Shown: piece after piece, positions 16,701 to 18,574 of the stretch
Numbering within the stretch: position 1 is the stretch's first letter
How the letters are laid out: each line of letters starts with the position of its first letter
Origin: Mucilaginibacter sp. UBA4741
Lineage (GTDB): Bacteria; Bacteroidota; Bacteroidia; Sphingobacteriales; Sphingobacteriaceae
Assembly: GCA_002403905.1 (NCBI GenBank)
Contig: DHIR01000164.1
Location: forward strand, 1-18,574
DNA: 18,574 bases
Reading direction: 5' to 3'
The notes under the pieces: generated by a model
What the model was told of the DNA's origin: nothing
What the model saw: only the letters and a program-made list of their open reading frames with translations
Databases searched by the model: none
Position numbers and translations under genes: made by a program

Positions 16701-17788
16701 TCACCCAGATCTAAAAAACCTACTACGTCGCGCGAATCGGTAGTGGCATTGGTGCGATTGGTTGTCCAAACCTCAATTTTTGTAATATTAATATTTGAGC
16801 TGATGATGGGGATATTAGCCAGCGCCTTATTATAATTATTACGAAAGTATTGCGATAAAAAGTAATGCTTGTTAGCCTCGTAATCTGATGCCAGGGCCGA
16901 GAATGTGCCTTGCTGCCCCTGGTTGGTTATGGTTATATTTTTTGATTGCGAGCGTTGCTGCGAAAAAATAGAGGTTACATCCAATTTGCCAAACTTTAAT
17001 TTAGTTTTTAAACCAAACAAAGCCTGCGTACCGGTTATTAACGATGTATTTAAAGGCATACTTACCGTACCGGCCTGTATTTCCTGTATGATCTCATCCG
17101 GGTGGCCCAAATAATCCAGTTTTACCTGGTTATCAAACTGAAACTGGGCATCGGTATTATAATTGGTAACGATCTTTAATTTATCACCAATATTACCCGT
17201 TAAATTAAGCTGTATATGCTGGTCAAAATTGAAATTGAACTGTTTGCGCTGTTTGGTATTGAATAACGGGTTTTCATTTACGTTTACCTGCCCTGTCATC
17301 ACCGCTTCGGCCGAACCCTGCGGCCTTATATCAATTATGGAGCTGCCAAATATTCTTTCAAAAGTTTGGCTGTGTACATTTATCGGGGGTATAAAACCTG
17401 GCTGCTGCTGCTGGTAAGCATAATTGTCGGCCAGTTTTTTAAAGTAATCGCGCTTTTCGCCAAGCTGCATTAAGTGCAAATACTCGGTAAAGGTAAGATA
17501 CACCGGTGGACGGTACAATAAATTCCCTATACGCTCATAAAGTACATATTGGTTAGTGGCCGCGTCATATTCGATGGTACGCGTTACACCAAACGGAACC
17601 GGGTCAAAAACACCTTCCCGCAATAACTCATTTCTTGATCCGGTATAATTATAAGGTACTTTAACGGTTAATGAATCTTTTTTAGGGGCGGGTGCGGGCT
17701 TTTGTTGCGCAAAAGCATTTCCTAACCCGCAAAATGCAGAAATAAATATTAAGGCAATAAGAAATTTATAAGTAAAATTCCCTGTCAC
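10727..17788 (-). CDS. sprA: Type IX secretion outer-membrane translocon SprA (Sov)
   Basis: Giant outer-membrane beta-barrel through which type IX secretion substrates cross the outer membrane; in gliding relatives it also exports the adhesins. The product has 2353 residues, in line with SprA/Sov proteins (about 2400-2500). A signal peptide (about 1-27, FLIALIFISAFCGLGNAFA, cut before QQKPAPAP) is followed by the SprA N-terminal region (GQVNVNENPLFN, QFNFNFDQHIQLNLTGNIGDKLKI, about residues 165-205) and, near residue 835, the SYLDDFENSQ stretch typical of the family. The rest alternates barrel-like strands to the end. The start must be the GTG at 17788: an in-frame TGA lies two codons upstream and no Met occurs within the signal peptide. 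It follows ruvA by 23 bp, so the two are probably co-transcribed. No type IX substrate with a C-terminal sorting domain is seen in the window. Confidence 0.97.
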   Translation of the reverse strand: MTGNFTYKFLIALIFISAFCGLGNAFAQQKPAPAPKKDSLTVKVPYNYTGSRNELLREGVFDPVPFGVTRTIEYDAATNQYVLYERIGNLLYRPPVYLTFTEYLHLMQLGEKRDYFKKLADNYAYQQQQPGFIPPINVHSQTFERIFGSSIIDIRPQGSAEAVMTGQVNVNENPLFNTKQRKQFNFNFDQHIQLNLTGNIGDKLKIVTNYNTDAQFQFDNQVKLDYLGHPDEIIQEIQAGTVSMPLNTSLITGTQALFGLKTKLKFGKLDVTSIFSQQRSQSKNITITNQGQQGTFSALASDYEANKHYFLSQYFRNNYNKALANIPIISSNINITKIEVWTTNRTNATTDSRDVVGFLDLGENAPYNTAQIQGGSGFSGLPAGFQGPGFTDQSNNLLANLPANARFTNDPSNSLIGYFAAHGGTDNYAKLTYARKLTSKEYTLHPQLGYISLNYPLNNDEVLAVAYQYTYNGKQYQVGEFSSDIPVSPGTPKLLYLKLLKNTLLKTNLPTWKLMMKNIYSLNAFQVSSTNFKLSVARLDDKSGIEKPVMEEGQNTKSKLWLKLTGLDNLNQQGEKQSDGYFDFLEGVTIDSQNGRIVFPTVEPFGSDLAKQFNPGETDLINRYVYQQLYDSTKTVAQQFFPKLNRYTIKGTYTAQGGGGSYQLNAINIPQGSVTVSAGATKLVEGTDYTVDYNAGRLNVINTAILSSGQPIDVHLENNELFGVQQKSLYGTRLDYKYSPKLALGATVMHLTEQPISQNEAIGAESISNTIVGFDVNYATDSRLLTRLVDKIPFIHTKAPSSLNFSGEFAKLLPGSPSVLNYAGSTNGTSYLDDFENSQSIIDVKSANTWQISGTPQLFPESQLFNNLSYGFNRARLAFYNIDPIFYTNSGSIGVTRNQLSNHYQRQILQTEVFPYKQSVTGQPLSLSTLDLAFYPTIRGPYNYATSGINADGSLQNPTTRWGGMYRGISTNDFQALNVEYIEFWVMDPFLYKPTAPGGDLYFNLGSISEDVLKDGRKGLENGLPVNGDLSTVDTTAWGRVPKAQPVVNAFDSNPASRVIQDVGLDGLSDADERAKFAAIVQQIKGTVGGTAANAFANDPSSDNYQYYLGPAQDAAKASILDRYSKYNGNEGNSKTAQQSQAELGLQTSANTSLPDGEDIDRDNNMSQDDQYFQYKVSMRPKDLVVGQNFVNDKLTSQVKLADGTTQNVTWYQFRIPIASYQSAIGGIQDFKAIRYMRMFMTNFADTAVLRFATLQLVRGDWRAYNTEKNPLNVIADPAITNPPLDNAVINVETVNIEENGKRVPIPYVVPPGINRQRDYNNLQTNTQLNEQSLSLNVTNLADGYSKAAFKTFYNDLRKYKHLQMFIHAEANQTALHDNDVSAFVRLGADYQDNYYEYEIPLTVTQPGTASPNSIWPDANAMDIDLSLLTDAKVARNNAKFNGLPWPINKPFTYANGRNRITIMGVPDLSRLRTIMLGVRNPYRNNSSVGVDDGLSKSAIVWFDELRLTDFDNKGGWAAIARADFKLADFATVTISGNKSTSGFGSLDSKMEDRQLTNNQGYDISANADLGRFLPSKAGIKIPAYINVSNQVNTPQYDPAQSDISLNQTLNSAKSSQQRDSIKNAAEDYTMRKSINFTNVHKDRAPTKTTVHIYDVENLNASYAYTEYTHHDFTTENDLERTYHVALAYNYANQPKYISPFEKIIKTNMLALIRDINFSLAPTRLNFSINFDRFYSENSLRNNDPTNPVLIPTSFNKTFNITRVYGIGWNLTKSLTMDIDATNLSVVDEPYGRLDGLKIDTLWQNIRKLGRTTNYNHTFNINYTVPLNKIPGMDWTALGAHYSTNFTWQAAPEFAIGNPQFNVGNSIQNARKIQLDPALNMTALYNKIAYLRNGSNPKNSTATRLLVGFITSIKNVTASYTRTDATFLPGYLPQSNLFGEDLSYDSPGLGFLLGSQNDIRGRAISQGWISRDTLQNQLYVQSVDEDLRLKASVEPISDLRIQLSAFKTQHHTYQTNFKFLSATNDFENLSPSTTGNYSISYFSLATAFSKEKGVNNTSAPFQKFLDNRSVISQRLGHTNPNSSTVAGGFADGYGPNSQNVLVPAFLAAYTGKDASGASLNQFPNIPIPNWQVTYSGLGRMPLFQDLFESFDIRHGYQSSYTVGDYNTLLQYKESNGSASSRDVNNNFLPRFQFSQITIMEQFVPLIGIDIRFKNNMTATFDYRQSRALSLSLLNSQLTQLNEHVVMFGFGYKTKDFRFPFGLFNNLILKNDLNFKLDFALRDNKTLIYQADVTAAQVSSGAQNITYRPSIDYTISQRFILNIFYDSNLTKPFTSQAFNTSFTNFGVNLKLLLQ

Positions 17789-17811
17789 AGTTCAAGTTAA
17801 AATACACGTAA

Positions 17812-18396
17812 TTATAAACTTTTTAAAGCAAACTTAATAAGCTGTTCAACAGTTAAAGTACCGCCGTTTTTATTTATTTCCTGCTCCAATACTTTTTCAG
17901 CTGTGTTACGGGCAAAGCCAAGCATAACCAGCGCGGCCAGAGCCTCCTCTTTAACTGTTTTATTTACGGGGGCCGTATTTAATGTTTCAGATCCTTCTTT
18001 GCGCAGTTTATCCTGGAGTTCTAAAATAACGCGTTGCGCCGATTTTGGCCCGATACCTTTAATGCGCTGTATCAAAGAAACATTGCCGTTAATAATTGCC
18101 GCCTGGATCTCGACAGGAGTAACGGACGAAAGCATCATTCGCCCCGTATTTGGCCCTATGCCCGGTATAGATATTAAATGTAAAAACAGCCTGCGTTCGC
18201 CTTCATCGGCAAAACCGTACAGCGTATGCGCGTCTTCCTTTACATGCATCCACGTAAACAGCTTGCACCGCTCGGTATTAGTAAGCAGCGAGTATGTATT
18301 TAAGGAGATATTGATATGATAGCCCACACCGCCGGCATCTATCACCACATAAGCGGGACTTTTAAAAACTAATCTTCCATCAATATAAGCGTACAT
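17812..18396 (-). CDS. ruvA: Holliday junction branch-migration protein RuvA
   Basis: Tetrameric DNA-binding subunit that seats the RuvB motor on Holliday junctions during recombinational repair. The product has 194 residues, close to the usual 190-205. Domain I is an OB-fold (about 1-63, MYAYIDGRLVFKSPAYVVID and HVKEDAHTLYGFAD). Domain II holds two helix-hairpin-helix motifs, ISIPGIGPNTG at 75-85 and IKGIGPKSAQR at 112-122. Domain III (about 148-194, EEALAALVMLGFARNTAEKVL) is the flexible RuvB-binding part. The ATG at 18396 gives the standard N-terminus. sprA follows 23 bp downstream; this ruvA-sprA pairing is known in other Bacteroidota and looks like operon sharing rather than functional linkage. 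A repeat hairpin ends 15 nt before the start codon. Confidence 0.97.
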   Translation of the reverse strand: MYAYIDGRLVFKSPAYVVIDAGGVGYHINISLNTYSLLTNTERCKLFTWMHVKEDAHTLYGFADEGERRLFLHLISIPGIGPNTGRMMLSSVTPVEIQAAIINGNVSLIQRIKGIGPKSAQRVILELQDKLRKEGSETLNTAPVNKTVKEEALAALVMLGFARNTAEKVLEQEINKNGGTLTVEQLIKFALKSL

Positions 18397-18410
18397 ATTA
18401 TTTGAGATTA

Positions 18411-18446
18411 AAGCTTAAAGCGGAAAGCTTAAAGCGGAAAGCTTAA
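18411..18446. repeat. 14-bp tandem repeat upstream of ruvA
   Basis: The unit AAGCTTAAAGCGGA occurs at 18411-18424 and 18425-18438, then continues as AAGCTTAA to 18446, about 2.6 copies. It is also the left arm of the larger inverted repeat that fills this spacer. Confidence 0.85.
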
Positions 18447-18534
18447 CCTTTTATGCTTGTATTTTAGCCATTTAAATACATAATTCTTTTACGTTACTCA
18501 TAACCTTTACGCTTTTAGCTTTCTGCTTTAAGCT
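18412..18534. repeat. Inverted repeat spanning the spacer upstream of ruvA
   Basis: The 25-mer at 18412-18436 (starting AGCTTAAAGCGG) is matched at 23 of 25 positions by the reverse complement of 18510-18534, across a 73-nt spacer. In the minus-strand transcript the first arm begins on the last base of the upstream gene's TGA and the second ends 15 nt before the ruvA AUG. The layout resembles the repeat pair between miaB and the activator, though the sequence is different. Confidence 0.8.
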
Positions 18535-18574
18535 CACACACCCCCTTTCACCTGCGCGTCAACCACTGCTATGG
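18534..18574 (-). CDS. C-terminal end of an upstream gene, possibly NADP-dependent malic enzyme
   Basis: Only the last 12 codons lie in the window, reading IAVVDAQVKGGV followed by TGA at 18536-18534. IAVVDAQ resembles the end of the phosphotransacetylase-like domain that closes MaeB-type malic enzymes, and from memory a malic enzyme gene often precedes ruvA and sprA in this group. Twelve residues cannot establish this; the frame itself could be chance. It would be the gene upstream of ruvA on the same strand. Confidence 0.4.
   Translation of the reverse strand, partial: IAVVDAQVKGGV

Noticed and set aside
17903..18319. 138-residue open frame on the plus strand across ruvA
   Set aside because: It is antisense to an intact RuvA with both helix-hairpin-helix motifs, and nothing supports it as a gene.
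1..18574. Defence system, prophage, transposase, CRISPR array or biosynthetic cluster
   Set aside because: No integrase, transposase, nuclease, toxin or array is found on either strand; the genes are core or envelope genes in a conserved order.

Overview
The window comes from a member of the Bacteroidota, most likely the Sphingobacteriaceae (Pedobacter/Mucilaginibacter type). The grounds are a full-length SprA (the type IX secretion translocon), a Bacteroidota-style gene order (miaB, sigma-54 activator, lptE, secG), a TAnnTTTG-type promoter element, weak or absent Shine-Dalgarno sequences, and a G/C-rich intergenic repeat that I recall as common in this phylum. The genus is an inference.

Layout. 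Positions 1-1239 (minus strand) hold groS and the first half of groL. Positions 1471-6777 (minus) form an apparent operon read in the order miaB, sigma-54-type AAA+ activator, lptE, an acidic protein of unknown function, and secG, closed by a clear intrinsic terminator at 1415-1446. It mixes tRNA modification, LPS export to the outer membrane and Sec translocation. Positions 6952-10664 (plus) carry two tandem paralogues, each with one N-terminal membrane helix, a long beta-rich domain and a very basic tail. They look AsmA-like and may be envelope proteins, but I cannot assign a function. Positions 10727-18396 (minus) carry ruvA followed 23 bp later by the very large sprA, which converges on the paralogue pair. 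At the right edge are the last 12 codons of a gene that may be the NADP-malic enzyme.

How the genes fit together. Most of the protein-coding content is housekeeping or envelope biogenesis: SecG takes proteins across the inner membrane, LptE helps insert LPS in the outer membrane, and SprA exports type IX substrates. The chaperonin genes and ruvA are standard neighbours.

I see no defence island, prophage, integrase, CRISPR array or RNA gene. The least ordinary structure is in the spacers. Between miaB and the activator gene, and between the right-edge gene and ruvA, two inverted copies of a short repeat start at the upstream gene's stop codon and end at or near the next start codon. In the first case the repeat also supplies MiaB's last residues, and the predicted RNA stem would pair with the activator's start codon. 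The groS-groL spacer carries a smaller hairpin built round a tripled octamer. The most interesting protein-level unknowns are the acidic protein between lptE and secG, and the paired AsmA-like proteins.
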